A stretch of DNA of 64,000 nt. Origin: Clostridia bacterium. GTDB taxonomy: Bacteria > Bacillota > Clostridia > TANB77 > UBA1234. How positions within the stretch are numbered: the stretch's first letter is position 1; each line of letters starts with the position of its first letter. The position numbers were made by a program, and so were the translations under genes. This document shows, piece by piece, positions 24,666 to 34,408 of this stretch. The stretch spans positions 1-64,000 of the forward strand of contig CAAEBC010000017.1 in NCBI GenBank assembly GCA_900753975.1. The letters run 5' to 3'. The notes below the pieces were generated by a model. That model was not told where the DNA came from and did no database searches. It was given only the letters and a program-made list of their open reading frames with translations.

Positions 24666-27155
24666 CTATTTTGTATCTAATGATTCATTTATAACAACTT
24701 TTTCAGCTGCCCCTTTACCATATTTTGCTCTTTCAGTTGCAACTCTTGCAGCTATCTTTCTATATGCTTCTAGTTTTTTCTTTCTTAATTGCTCATCGGC
24801 TTCATTAATAACAAAATCATCATCATGATCACCATTCATATATTCTTCAGCAAGTGCCAAACCCTGAGCACGAATTATTCTATTTTGTCTAGAGTTATGT
24901 ATAGAATCAACAATATTACCACCCATTTCAAATCCAGCTGATGCACCATTAAGTCCAGCACCTATTGCCCCACCAGCAGTCTTCATATCTTTTGTCTGAG
25001 CAGCAGAAAATGTATATGAAACTATCGACCTAGTTGCACCTACACCAATACCAGCAAGAACTTTTCCAACCTTACTAGCACCAGTTGAAGCTATTTCTTC
25101 AATTCTCTTGTTAACTTTATTATATAACTCTTCATGAGTAGTGTTAGGTTCTCTGCCAAGTCTGATTTCAGTATTTCCGCCAGCAGAATTTTGTGATTCA
25201 CTTCCATCATGAGTACCAAGCTCTCCTGAAGCCCCATTTTGACCATTTCCTTTAGCAGCTAATTTTGCTGCTGCTTCATTTTTCTCTGCGCCTTGAGTCT
25301 GTGTATTTTTATTTACCTCTTGGTTGGCTTTCGCCATATCGCCTTTTGCTTTGTCTTTTATTTTATCCTTTTTAGAATCATCATCGTCGTCACTTTTATC
25401 TTCTTTACCCTTTGTAAGTTTTCCTGCGGTATCCGCCGTCTTTTTCAATATACTAAAAGCCATCGCACCCGCCATCGCCATATCACCAATAGTTCCTGTT
25501 GAAGATTTAGCATTAAATATTGCTCTAATAATTTTCTCACCTTCAAATAGGAAAAGTACACATAGCAAGAAAAACATCCAGTCTCCATTGAGTCTATATG
25601 CGCTAATTCCTATTTTAACAACAGTAACATATGTTACTGCGTGAAAGACTTGTACAAATACGTTTACAGCAAATTCCTTAAACCATTCACCAAAACTATT
25701 TACTTTCAAATCGCCAGTTTTATTTAGTGTATAAAACATTGCAGCAAGAGGAAAAATTGTTATCAAAAAGGCAAGCATAAATACACGTTTATAATATAAT
25801 ATTGTCAAAGCTAATGTTTGAGCTAACATGATGAGATATACTATCGTAAGAGGAAGATTATACCACATCTGAGCTTCTAATCTTATACTTAACATTACAT
25901 TATTTCCAAAAGTATTACCTCCATTGCCATCTTCCAAAGCTTTGAAATCCACATATCCCATTGCTTTTGCGATAAAAGAATACTTACCATAATCTTTTCT
26001 CATATCATATAAGCTTACATCTGCAATATTGTAATCTCCTCCAGGATTTGATGCTCCTTTCTTACCTGAAATTTCAACACCAATCCATTGACAAAGAGCC
26101 TGATTGGCTTGAATAGTATACTTCATAACATACGGAAAGCATAGTAGCATAACTACACCCATAGTCCATGCAACCAATCTTGTTTTGTATTCAGCCTTTT
26201 TATTTCCCGTACTTGCAAGTAAAATTCTAAGTCCCATATAAACTAATATTGTCATATAGAACAAAATAGCAATTTTTAAGAAAAATCCATACCAAACATT
26301 TATTACATCTACAAGCGGTGCTCTTAATGGAACTACATTTGAATTACCAAATCCTTCAGATAAATCATCAAAAAAGTCTATGCTTAATTTATTCACTTCG
26401 CCAAACACAATTCGGTCTATTGTTACAACTTCTCCAACTGCTCTAGAAAGCATATGTAAAAATGAATCACCAAGTGGAAGTAATATAGCTACTATTGATT
26501 GTGTTAAAATCTTTCCTATACCAGATGGATCGCCTGTAACCAAATCCCACACAGCTCCCCATATTGACTTTCTTTCCTCAGGCGTAGCTTGAATCATCTT
26601 CTTTGGTAGCTGATAGTTACCAGCATCTAGTTCAGATACTATGTTTCCATTTTCATCCACTAAATAGTAAACAAGTGGTTTACCCTCAAAGTCCTTTTTT
26701 GCATCTATTTCATCACTATTATACGTCACAGAATCACTAACTTGTGCAACAAAAGCACCTGTGCCTACCTCATCACCAGCATCACCATTATAATGCACCC
26801 CTTCGGCTATTGGCACAATTCCATCATCACTTCTTAAACCGATGCAAAGCTTATATTTTTTTCCATTTACTTTAACCGTAGTATCACTCGTATTATCGCC
26901 AAATTTACTACTATCAAGTCTAAAAAAGTAACGTTGATTTATTTTTATATCTTCCTTGCCACCAGCTTCTGATTTAGGAATTACTTGCTCAAAACCAATT
27001 ATCTCCATACCTTCTGTTATATTTTTTAATGCTGACATTTCCGGAGATTCTTGCGGTTCTTCTTCAGTAGTTTCATCTGCAAATACACTACTTATACTAA
27101 AAAAAAGTAATGTTATAGATAGAAAAATACAAATTTTTGAATAAAATTTTTTCAT
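24666..27155 (-). CDS. VirB6/TrbL-like T4SS membrane protein
   Basis: An 829-residue protein: signal peptide (1-27, ending SVFADE), an N-terminal extracytoplasmic domain (about 30-200), the shared VGEVVTIDRIVFGEVNKLS segment, membrane helices with the YKRVFMLAFLITIFPLAAMFY family region, then a low-complexity Lys/Asp/Asn/Gly-rich stretch (about 600-690) and a Gly/Ala-rich helical tail. ATG at 27155 after AAGGTGGTG. It is the second of five tandem paralogues. Confidence 0.8.
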   Translation of the reverse strand: MKKFYSKICIFLSITLLFFSISSVFADETTEEEPQESPEMSALKNITEGMEIIGFEQVIPKSEAGGKEDIKINQRYFFRLDSSKFGDNTSDTTVKVNGKKYKLCIGLRSDDGIVPIAEGVHYNGDAGDEVGTGAFVAQVSDSVTYNSDEIDAKKDFEGKPLVYYLVDENGNIVSELDAGNYQLPKKMIQATPEERKSIWGAVWDLVTGDPSGIGKILTQSIVAILLPLGDSFLHMLSRAVGEVVTIDRIVFGEVNKLSIDFFDDLSEGFGNSNVVPLRAPLVDVINVWYGFFLKIAILFYMTILVYMGLRILLASTGNKKAEYKTRLVAWTMGVVMLLCFPYVMKYTIQANQALCQWIGVEISGKKGASNPGGDYNIADVSLYDMRKDYGKYSFIAKAMGYVDFKALEDGNGGNTFGNNVMLSIRLEAQMWYNLPLTIVYLIMLAQTLALTILYYKRVFMLAFLITIFPLAAMFYTLNKTGDLKVNSFGEWFKEFAVNVFVQVFHAVTYVTVVKIGISAYRLNGDWMFFLLCVLFLFEGEKIIRAIFNAKSSTGTIGDMAMAGAMAFSILKKTADTAGKLTKGKEDKSDDDDDSKKDKIKDKAKGDMAKANQEVNKNTQTQGAEKNEAAAKLAAKGNGQNGASGELGTHDGSESQNSAGGNTEIRLGREPNTTHEELYNKVNKRIEEIASTGASKVGKVLAGIGVGATRSIVSYTFSAAQTKDMKTAGGAIGAGLNGASAGFEMGGNIVDSIHNSRQNRIIRAQGLALAEEYMNGDHDDDFVINEADEQLRKKKLEAYRKIAARVATERAKYGKGAAEKVVINESLDTK

Positions 27156-27192
27156 TCCATAACACCACCTTTCAAAAAACTTTTAATTAAAT

Positions 27193-28497
27193 TTATTTAC
27201 CTTTAAATGCACCGATTAACTGCTTTGGTTTGCCAAGTGTTCCTTTCATTTCTTCTTTCGAAGCAGAAGCACTTATAGCAAGATGCCACAAGCTAGTCAA
27301 AATCTTTTCACCTGTCATTAAAAATGTCACAGCTATTATCATTACTATCCAATTAACTTTATACGGCAGTCCATCTCTTAATTGCGAAATAATAACTCCA
27401 CTAATAACACCATAAGTTAATGCATGTATTGTTTGTAAAAACACATTACCAAAAAACTTACCGCACCACTCATTAAATGCAGTCTTAGATTTTCCAGATA
27501 ATCCACCAGCAACATATCCAATTATTGTTAAAGGATATATCGCAAGTAAGAATGCTATAGTTACATATCGTTTAAGATACACATATACCAAAAAATATGT
27601 CTGTGCTAATAAAATGTACCAAATAACAACATACATAAATCTTAGCGAAACACCTGCAAAAGCACGCATAATTCTCATAATATCATTATTACCTGTGTAC
27701 GTTTGTAATTTTGAAAAATAAAATGCATTCGCTTCATCAGAACCAGCACCAAACCTACGTGAACTATTTGAAACATACGATGGACTTCTAAATTCCATGT
27801 CTGGATCGACTTGAAGTTCAGAAATTTGTCTTACTCTCAATGCGTCCGAAGCATAATCGCCAGAAATAATTCCCGTACGAATCATATTTATAAGTGCTTC
27901 ATTAATATCAAATCCCATCTTCATAACAAAAGGAAAAAAATACACTAACATTACACCAAGAACAACTTTCTTTAGTATGTCTTTTGCACTATTTTTTCCT
28001 TCGGGTGTTCCAAGCAAAATCTTAATACCTGCAACAACAATTCCACAAACACAAACTAGAAGTGCTATCATCCTAAATGACTCATACCAAGTATTTATAA
28101 CTCTTCTTACAACCTTACTAGCATCTGAACCAGACGGGTTTTCTGATTTTGTAAAGAAGTTTGCATTCAACAAAACAACATCATTAAAAACAATTTTATC
28201 AATTGAAACTTCTTGCTTAAATAACTGAGTTAAGTAGTCATGTGCATAGTCTCCCATACTCAATAAAAAGCTAGATATAACATTTTCAAAACTATTTTCT
28301 GTTTTTAAATTTGCCAAATCAAGCTCCGTAAAGCCGGTTGTCGAAGTCTCTGTAGATGTATCCTTTACACTTCCACCTCTAAGTTTTGCAGCAGAAAAAC
28401 CATCACCAGTGTCTGCAGCTAAGGCAAAAACCTTTGCAGGAGATGCTATGACTAAAACCAGCACCAACAAAATAATAAATCCATGTGCTCTTTTCAT
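27193..28497 (-). CDS. VirB6/TrbL-like T4SS membrane protein, short form
   Basis: A 434-residue protein, the shortest of the five and probably closest to the ancestral core. It has a signal peptide (1-26), the KQEVSIDKIVFNDVVLLNANFF segment near 93-113, about six membrane helices, and the YLKRYVTIAFLLAIYPLTIIGY region. It lacks a long C-terminal tail. It follows VirB4 directly (37-bp gap), with GAAAGGAGGTG before the ATG. Confidence 0.82.
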   Translation of the reverse strand: MKRAHGFIILLVLVLVIASPAKVFALAADTGDGFSAAKLRGGSVKDTSTETSTTGFTELDLANLKTENSFENVISSFLLSMGDYAHDYLTQLFKQEVSIDKIVFNDVVLLNANFFTKSENPSGSDASKVVRRVINTWYESFRMIALLVCVCGIVVAGIKILLGTPEGKNSAKDILKKVVLGVMLVYFFPFVMKMGFDINEALINMIRTGIISGDYASDALRVRQISELQVDPDMEFRSPSYVSNSSRRFGAGSDEANAFYFSKLQTYTGNNDIMRIMRAFAGVSLRFMYVVIWYILLAQTYFLVYVYLKRYVTIAFLLAIYPLTIIGYVAGGLSGKSKTAFNEWCGKFFGNVFLQTIHALTYGVISGVIISQLRDGLPYKVNWIVMIIAVTFLMTGEKILTSLWHLAISASASKEEMKGTLGKPKQLIGAFKGK

Positions 28498-28534
28498 ATA
28501 GCACCTCCTTTCTAATTTCTTTAAATTTTAAACA

Positions 28535-30505
28535 TTAATCTAATTGTTCTGTCATCTTATTAATATTTGTTTCAATAAAGCTAAACTCTCTTTGAGTAGG
28601 CCTTATCTCTAAGATAGCTGTATCATTACCAACTTTAAGAAGTCCTTCACCTCTCGTACAAGTTAGCAAGTAGTTTGCTTCACCTTCAGAAAGCTTAAAT
28701 ACTTCTTTTAAGTACTCAATTTCTGATTTATCTTGTGCTAAAAATAGCTTTGTATCAGAAGAAGTTAAAACTGCTTGAGCTTCTTTGTTTTCATAGAAAT
28801 CTTGGAATTTCTGTGAAATAACTGCTAGTGATACGTTTCTTTTTCTGGCACGTCTTGCCATAGTATTTAAGAAGTCTACAGCTTCTGGATAAGGAAGAAG
28901 CATCCAAGCCTCGTCAACAAGTACTCTCTTCTTTTTAGCTCTTGCTTTATCCTCACTGTTTTTCTTAACGTATTTTTCCCAAATCCAAGAAAGAAGAATT
29001 TGTTGAGCAAGTGGTCTTGCAAATCTTTCCTCAAGTTGAGAAATATCTAGGTTAATGAAAGGTGCACCTTCCAAAAGTTCGAAAGTAGATTGACCATCAA
29101 AGTAAGCCATCTGTCCATCGTACTCACGTACATACTGTCTCATAACCTTTATTAAGTAACTGAAATGGAATTGATAGTCTGTATTATCGTTTTCTTGTGC
29201 TTTCCTTATAAGACGTCTATACCAAGAACCTAGTGTAGGAAGCTCTTTCTTCTTTCTTGTAAGTCTTACACCAAATTCTACGTTGTCATCATCGTATAAA
29301 CTGTTTGGATTACTATTAATACCTCTTGCTTGATATTCTTCACCAGCGATCTCGGCAATAATCTGTTTTGTAATCTCGTTTACTTCTTCAGAACGTGTAC
29401 TACCTCTAGCCATAGTAACCAAAACGTTTGTTACGTCCTCTACTTTATTTTCTACATTTAGTACTGTTCTTTCTTTACCTGTAATTTCATCTTTTACAAT
29501 CTCAGGCTCGATATCAAATACATTGATAATAGTTTTTGAGTTAGGACTTATAACAACGTTAATTCCACCCAAGCTCTCAGCAACTATTCCATACTCACCC
29601 TCGGCATCTAGTGCCAAGCTTTCAATACCCATAAGCACAGAAGAACGTGCTGTAATAGTTTTGATAGTAACACCTTTACCAGCACCAGACTTACCAAATA
29701 TAACCATGTTATAATTTGTAAGTGATGAATGGAAGTTATCATACAAAATTGGAAGTCCTGTTTGTTTATCAAATCCAAGAGGAATACCTGTTGGATGTCC
29801 TATCTCTGAAGAAACAAATGGGAAAACAGTTCCCATAGAACTTCTATCAAATGTATGTTTCTTTTGAATGTAACATCTATTAAATGGTAAGTTAGACTTA
29901 AATGCTTCTTCCTGAGTAGCCCAAGCTGTCTTTATTTCTACAAGTCCTTTTGACATTTCCATAGATAAAAGTTCAGACATTTTATCAAGTTCTGCCAAAT
30001 CATAAGCAAATATTGTACAAACAATAGATGATTCAAAAAGTTTGTTAAAACCAGCTGCTATTTCATCTCTTATACGCTCAGCTTCAATTCTTTTATCCTC
30101 GATAAGTCTTTCTCTGTTTATATCGCCTCTTTTTTGAGCAACAATTCTTTCAGACTCTAAAGATACGATAACTTTATTTAAGTTATTTTGTGATGAAGCT
30201 TCACTTATAGGAGTAATAAAAACTGATGTATTTATATCACCGAAATTATACATTCCTCTTAAGAAATATGGGAATGTAGCCATTCTAGGAAGTCCAGAAA
30301 CATAATGGCTTCTAGCATACCTTGTAATACTAGATATAATTTCTAAGTGATTTAAGTTGGCAGCATTTATACCTGCTGGAGCAATCAAATCTTTAATAGT
30401 ATTTTTATTTTTAACAAGAAAATTTTGTACATGCTCCTCTTCTTGAGTTAAAATCTCAGACTCATTATCTGTCACTTGCTCTTCAATCTTTTTCTTTTTA
30501 GCCAT
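28535..30505 (-). CDS. virB4: T4SS ATPase VirB4/TraE (ATPase domain)
   Basis: A 656-residue cytoplasmic AAA+-like ATPase that powers pilus assembly and substrate transfer at the channel base. Walker A is GKSGAGKG (271-278) and Walker B RVLVDEAWMLL (D531-E532). The N-terminal part (about 45-250) includes the usual mid-domain of VirB4 proteins, but the extreme N-domain appears to be supplied by the adjacent gene (30523-31887). RBS GAAGGAGGAG. It is coupled closely (17 bp) to that upstream gene. Confidence 0.92.
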   Translation of the reverse strand: MAKKKKIEEQVTDNESEILTQEEEHVQNFLVKNKNTIKDLIAPAGINAANLNHLEIISSITRYARSHYVSGLPRMATFPYFLRGMYNFGDINTSVFITPISEASSQNNLNKVIVSLESERIVAQKRGDINRERLIEDKRIEAERIRDEIAAGFNKLFESSIVCTIFAYDLAELDKMSELLSMEMSKGLVEIKTAWATQEEAFKSNLPFNRCYIQKKHTFDRSSMGTVFPFVSSEIGHPTGIPLGFDKQTGLPILYDNFHSSLTNYNMVIFGKSGAGKGVTIKTITARSSVLMGIESLALDAEGEYGIVAESLGGINVVISPNSKTIINVFDIEPEIVKDEITGKERTVLNVENKVEDVTNVLVTMARGSTRSEEVNEITKQIIAEIAGEEYQARGINSNPNSLYDDDNVEFGVRLTRKKKELPTLGSWYRRLIRKAQENDNTDYQFHFSYLIKVMRQYVREYDGQMAYFDGQSTFELLEGAPFINLDISQLEERFARPLAQQILLSWIWEKYVKKNSEDKARAKKKRVLVDEAWMLLPYPEAVDFLNTMARRARKRNVSLAVISQKFQDFYENKEAQAVLTSSDTKLFLAQDKSEIEYLKEVFKLSEGEANYLLTCTRGEGLLKVGNDTAILEIRPTQREFSFIETNINKMTEQLD

Positions 30506-30522
30506 TACAACTCCTCCTTCCT

Positions 30523-31887
30523 CTATACTAAGCTATCACCGTCATTTTTTGACGGATTGCTAATTAAATCATCAATGCTAGAAATAGAATTATCTTCTTC
30601 ACCTATTTTTTTTGTTTTTCCTTCATTAGCTGTTTGAACAGTTTCTTCATTAGAAGAATTTATAGAATTCCCAACTTGATCAACTGTACCAGGCTCTTTA
30701 TTAGCTAATACATCAACTTCATCTTCGTCCATTATAGGCACATGCATTTGAGAATTTAAATCTATAAGTGCATCATCAACTACATCTTGATCAAATTGAT
30801 CACTATTTTCAATAATTAATTGCATAGCCTGCGCTTTTGCTGAATCTTCTTGTTGCTCTTCATAAGTCAAACCATTTTTATCTTTTAGTCTATTCATCGC
30901 ATTCTTTAATGCTGTCTCTGCTTCTTCAATAGCTTTTTCTTTAACAGCATTGTCAATAGCAATTTGCTTTTTCTCCAAAACATCTTGAGCTGTAGAATAT
31001 AGTCTATAGAATCCATTGTCAACAGCTTTTCTAATGTTATAAATATCTGACTCGTCTCTGTTATATGCAACATATAACATTTCAGCAAGTTCCATAGAAT
31101 TCATAATAGAAGTTTGAACACCGCAAGGAGCAAGGGCACCAGCGATACTTCTACATCTTGTATATAATTCGGAGTAAGCTAGGTCATGAGCTTCTTCTTT
31201 AGTAAAGTTTGTAGCCATACCTAACTCAGAAGTATGATATGAAACAACTATGTAATACTTTCTTTGAAGGATGTTTCTGTTAAGACTCATCTTTTCAATA
31301 TAGTTTACGATATCTGTACCATATTCAAGAAGAACTCTTTTTTTCTTAAGTTCAAAATCAAGAGCTTGTCTTTGTTGAGATGTTAAATTTCCAGCACGTT
31401 TTGCAGCTCCTGTAGAGTTTTCAGTTCTTACGTATTCATCACGTAAAGTCACAATTCTATCTTTATATGTATTTATACTTTCTTCTAAGTTTAAAGAACG
31501 AGCTTGTACATATAACTGAATAGGATACTTTAATGTGTTAAGGAAATTATTGAATCCTTCCTCAACAGCAAGCATTTCGTTTTCAGACATAAGGTCATAG
31601 TTTATACCTTGACATTTTATAGCCATTACAAACCTATTTCCTTTTTCTTGGATGATCATATCATCCTCAATTTTGTCAAACTCCATAAATTTTTGAACAT
31701 CCTCTCTAGGATATTCTACCTTTTGAGGTGTGTTACTATTGTTACTCTTTTTGCTATTTGCCTCAAGTTGGGTACCAGCTCTGCTTTCCTTTCCATCTTG
31801 ATAAAGCCAAAAGAAAATAACACCAATTACGATTCCGCCTATGATAAGCAAAATGCTAATTATAATATCAATCGTACTTCCTATCAT
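30523..31887 (-). CDS. Membrane-anchored VirB4 N-domain-like protein
   Basis: A 454-residue protein with one N-terminal membrane segment (5-28) and a region (about 55-300) that resembles the N-terminal domain of TrsE/VirB4: FMEFDKIEDDMIIQEKGNRF, then GINYDLMSENE, NTLKYPIQLYVQARSLN and YYIVVSY. An acidic Asn/Asp/Glu-rich tail follows. It is best read as one half of a split VirB4, here fixed in the membrane. Its ATG overlaps the PrgI-like stop codon by 4 bp (ATGA). Confidence 0.7.
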   Translation of the reverse strand: MIGSTIDIIISILLIIGGIVIGVIFFWLYQDGKESRAGTQLEANSKKSNNSNTPQKVEYPREDVQKFMEFDKIEDDMIIQEKGNRFVMAIKCQGINYDLMSENEMLAVEEGFNNFLNTLKYPIQLYVQARSLNLEESINTYKDRIVTLRDEYVRTENSTGAAKRAGNLTSQQRQALDFELKKKRVLLEYGTDIVNYIEKMSLNRNILQRKYYIVVSYHTSELGMATNFTKEEAHDLAYSELYTRCRSIAGALAPCGVQTSIMNSMELAEMLYVAYNRDESDIYNIRKAVDNGFYRLYSTAQDVLEKKQIAIDNAVKEKAIEEAETALKNAMNRLKDKNGLTYEEQQEDSAKAQAMQLIIENSDQFDQDVVDDALIDLNSQMHVPIMDEDEVDVLANKEPGTVDQVGNSINSSNEETVQTANEGKTKKIGEEDNSISSIDDLISNPSKNDGDSLV

Positions 31888-32225
31888 TTCTTCTTTCCTC
31901 CTTCTTCATAAGTATAAATCTTTCTATTTTTTCTGAAATTAAAGTATTTAACAATTAATTCAGATACATAGTCTCCTCCAGTCTTTTTTAATAAATCAAA
32001 CGAAGTTGATTTAGGAACTTTAACTTGTCCAATAATAAATCCTATAAAAGCGCAAAGCCCTAAAAAAATCCAACCGACAATAGATGCTCCAGCTGCACTA
32101 AAGATTGTATAAAAAATAGAACCGACACCAATTCCTATAAGAGTACCAATAAAACCTTTCATGGTAAATATGATTAATATTCTACCTTCTCCTTCAACTT
32201 CTCTAGGTATCAAATGTGTACCCAT
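31884..32225 (-). CDS. PrgI-family T4SS membrane protein
   Basis: A 113-residue protein with two membrane helices (about 24-65) and a basic C-terminus (KYFNFRKNRKIYTYEEGGKKK region). PrgI proteins, the Gram-positive counterparts of VirB3, sit next to VirB4 in conjugative loci, as here. The ATG at 32225 has GGAGG with 7-base spacing; a GTG two codons upstream is too close to it. Confidence 0.75.
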   Translation of the reverse strand: MGTHLIPREVEGEGRILIIFTMKGFIGTLIGIGVGSIFYTIFSAAGASIVGWIFLGLCAFIGFIIGQVKVPKSTSFDLLKKTGGDYVSELIVKYFNFRKNRKIYTYEEGGKKK

Positions 32226-32269
32226 CGCCACACCTCCTAATCATTTGTAAATAAACTTACCCACTCATA

Positions 32270-32275
32270 ATTATA
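32270..32275 (-). promoter_or_regulatory. Possible promoter -10 box before the PrgI-virB4 genes
   Basis: TATAAT on the minus strand, about 45 bases before the PrgI ATG; no good -35 box is visible. It would start transcription of the core T4SS genes separately from the pilin genes. Confidence 0.4.
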
Positions 32276-32431
32276 ACATATACGCAATTTTTTTTGTAGA
32301 AAAATATCTAATTTTATAAAAAAAATAATGAACTTTTAATATTGTTGTAACATTATCGTAATATTAGATTTTAATTTCATAAAGCCATACCTATTTTTAT
32401 ATTATTATCTAATCTCTAAAAGTATAATTTA

Positions 32432-32495
32432 AAATAAAAAAATAGACTGTAAAAAACTCTGAAAAGTGAAGTTCTTTCAAAGCCATTCTACAGCC
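32432..32495 (-). terminator. Likely terminator after the fifth pilin gene
   Basis: An imperfect long hairpin on the minus strand: GGCTGTA (32489-32495) with TACAGTC (32445-32451) and inner CTTTGAAAG/CTTTTCAGAG pairing, followed by TATTTTTTTATT. The 300-bp gap 32226-32534 holds only this and the -10 box above. Confidence 0.5.
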
Positions 32496-32534
32496 ACTAC
32501 AATCATTAAATTTCAAATAGTAATTTTATTATTC

Positions 32535-32894
32535 TTATTTAGCTGCTTCGTTAGCACTTTCAACAATAGTATTTGCCAAATTATTACCATTTTTTCCTAC
32601 TGCTATTCCAACAACTACTCTAGCTATTGCAGTTGCCGAAAATACAATAAGTGCACCAATCAAATAACTAACTACAGCTGATTTCATATTAGCCCTTGCA
32701 TCTGCAGCACCCGTTATATACTTAATGCCTATATAAACAACCATACCAAGTGCAACTGCATAGCCAACCCATAATACTGCATTTGTAATCTTCCATGCTG
32801 CACCAACCAATTGACTCTCGCCCCCAGCAAAAACCACACTTATACATAAAGTAAGCATTGCAAATATTAAACTAACAACTTTTTTTACTTTCAT
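32535..32894 (-). CDS. VirB2/TrbC-like pilin (paralogue 5)
   Basis: A 119-residue protein: signal peptide (1-23), then two hydrophobic helices (about 38-58 and 78-100) around the shared IGIKYITGAADARANMKSA loop. The size and layout are those of VirB2/TrbC pilus subunits. The C-terminus is longer than in its paralogues. It stands apart from the other four, with its own TATAAT box upstream and a terminator after. Confidence 0.72.
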   Translation of the reverse strand: MKVKKVVSLIFAMLTLCISVVFAGGESQLVGAAWKITNAVLWVGYAVALGMVVYIGIKYITGAADARANMKSAVVSYLIGALIVFSATAIARVVVGIAVGKNGNNLANTIVESANEAAK

Positions 32895-32937
32895 ACTTCA
32901 TCGCCTCCATATCAATACAAACTCATCTATTTCTCAT

Positions 32938-32943
32938 ATTATA
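32938..32943 (-). promoter_or_regulatory. Possible promoter -10 box for pilin paralogue 5
   Basis: TATAAT on the minus strand, 44 bases before the ATG at 32894; the -35 region is weak (T-rich). The rest of the 388-bp gap 32895-33282 shows only the terminator at 33147-33183. Confidence 0.4.
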
Positions 32944-33146
32944 CCATAAAAATACTAAAAAATCTATCATTCAGCATATAAAACCAAATAAACACATGAA
33001 AAATAACTTTTAGTTTGCATTAAATTTGATTTTGAGTCATTTTTGATAATATACTTAAGATATATATTTTTATATTTCATTGTAATTTAAGCAAGTCATC
33101 TATATCAAACCTCTTATGTCTATATTACATTTCATTCTCCAAATAG

Positions 33147-33183
33147 CAAAAAATAGTGGACATCTTTATTTAGTCCACTATTT
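33147..33183 (-). terminator. Terminator after pilin paralogue 4
   Basis: An 11-bp perfect stem, AAATAGTGGAC (33151-33161) with GTCCACTATTT (33173-33183); on the minus strand it is followed by TTTTGC. It splits the pilin genes into two transcripts. Confidence 0.75.
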
Positions 33184-33282
33184 CTCTTTCTTTGTGTCAA
33201 TCCACAAAACAAATTTCTAAAATATAAAAATTGTTCTTACATACAGGTTTTTGTTAAAAAGTATTTGTACTTTTTATAAATA

Positions 33283-33600
33283 TTAAGCACCAATACCCAT
33301 AATCCAGCCAAGTATAGTGGAAGCACCAGCAATTATAATTGCGCCTATTACGTATTTAACAAGTGCACTTTTTAAATCTGCTTTTTCATTTGCAGATGCC
33401 ATTACATATTTAATACCAACATAAATAAGCATTCCTAATGCTATGGCATAAGCCACAAATTGCACAAAGCCAAGTACTTTACTAGCAAGTGCTGTCGCTT
33501 CACCACTATATGGAGTTATCCCTGGTATACTGGCGAAAGCAACATTGCACATTGAAAATAGCATAGCAAATACCATTAATACGCTCATTATTTTTTTCAT
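33283..33600 (-). CDS. VirB2/TrbC-like pilin (paralogue 4)
   Basis: A 105-residue protein with signal peptide (1-23, ending NVAFAS), two membrane helices (about 42-62 and 82-103) and the loop GIKYVMASANEKADLKSALVKY. It is a likely pilus or channel subunit. RBS AAAGGAGGGG. Signal peptide and loop align closely with the neighbouring paralogues. Confidence 0.75.
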   Translation of the reverse strand: MKKIMSVLMVFAMLFSMCNVAFASIPGITPYSGEATALASKVLGFVQFVAYAIALGMLIYVGIKYVMASANEKADLKSALVKYVIGAIIIAGASTILGWIMGIGA

Positions 33601-33695
33601 ATTTTCCCCTCCTTTCTGCTATGTATGTATGCTTTTAAATATTTAAATCTACTTTTTGTTTGTCATTCAAATTCAAATTTGACAACCTCAATATA

Positions 33696-34046
33696 TTAAC
33701 TACTAGACATCACAGTTATTACAATATTCGTTATCTCTACTGCTAGAACTAAAATAATGCTACCAATTACCACCTTTAAGAGCATTCCTTTTAGACTCGC
33801 TTTTTCGTCTGCAGATGCTATAACATATTTAATACCTATAATCATTATCATGCCCAAAGCGCAAGCATACCCAACCCAACGCATAAGGCTTATTATGCTC
33901 ATTGTAATAGCTTTTACATTGCCTCCATCACCACTAATAGATGGTGTAACACCATGAATGTACTCAGTTGCAAACGAAACAGAAGAAAGTGCAATAAGTG
34001 ATACTATTGAAATATTCAAAAAAGCTTTTAATGCCTTTTTATTCAT
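33696..34046 (-). CDS. VirB2/TrbC-like pilin (paralogue 3)
   Basis: A 116-residue protein: signal peptide (1-26), two helices and the loop GIKYVIASADEKASLKGMLLK. The frame is open to 34130, but the ATG at 34046 has GGGG eight bases upstream; an ATG at 34052 overlaps the upstream stop codon (ATGA) and sits too close to it. It is coupled to paralogue 2. Confidence 0.75.
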   Translation of the reverse strand: MNKKALKAFLNISIVSLIALSSVSFATEYIHGVTPSISGDGGNVKAITMSIISLMRWVGYACALGMIMIIGIKYVIASADEKASLKGMLLKVVIGSIILVLAVEITNIVITVMSSS

Positions 34047-34051
34047 TTTCA

Positions 34052-34396
34052 TCACCCCTTCATTTCCATAATAAAACCTAAAAAAGTTGAAGCACCCGAA
34101 ATTAAAAGAGCTCCCAATATGTACTTCCATGCTGAACCTTTTAAAGTTGCTCTTTCATCAGCTGCAGCCATAACATACTTTGCTCCTAGCCACATCAATG
34201 TACCAAGAGCAATAGCATATCCTGCCCAACGTATAACTCCTAATATTTTCCCAGCAACCGTTCCTACACCTCCAATATTAGGATTTGATAACCCGTTGCC
34301 ACCGCCAACAACTGTAATTATATCTGAAGCAAATACTACTGAATAAGCACTAAGAATCAAAAGTAACATCACGGTCAAAACAACTCTTTTTCTCAT
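34052..34396 (-). CDS. VirB2/TrbC-like pilin (paralogue 2)
   Basis: A 114-residue protein with a signal peptide (1-23), a Gly/Asn-rich start of the mature part, two helices and the loop GAKYVMAAADERATLKGSAWK. RBS AGGAGGG before the ATG at 34396. Confidence 0.75.
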   Translation of the reverse strand: MRKRVVLTVMLLLILSAYSVVFASDIITVVGGGNGLSNPNIGGVGTVAGKILGVIRWAGYAIALGTLMWLGAKYVMAAADERATLKGSAWKYILGALLISGASTFLGFIMEMKG

Positions 34397-34408
34397 AACT
34401 TTTCCCTC

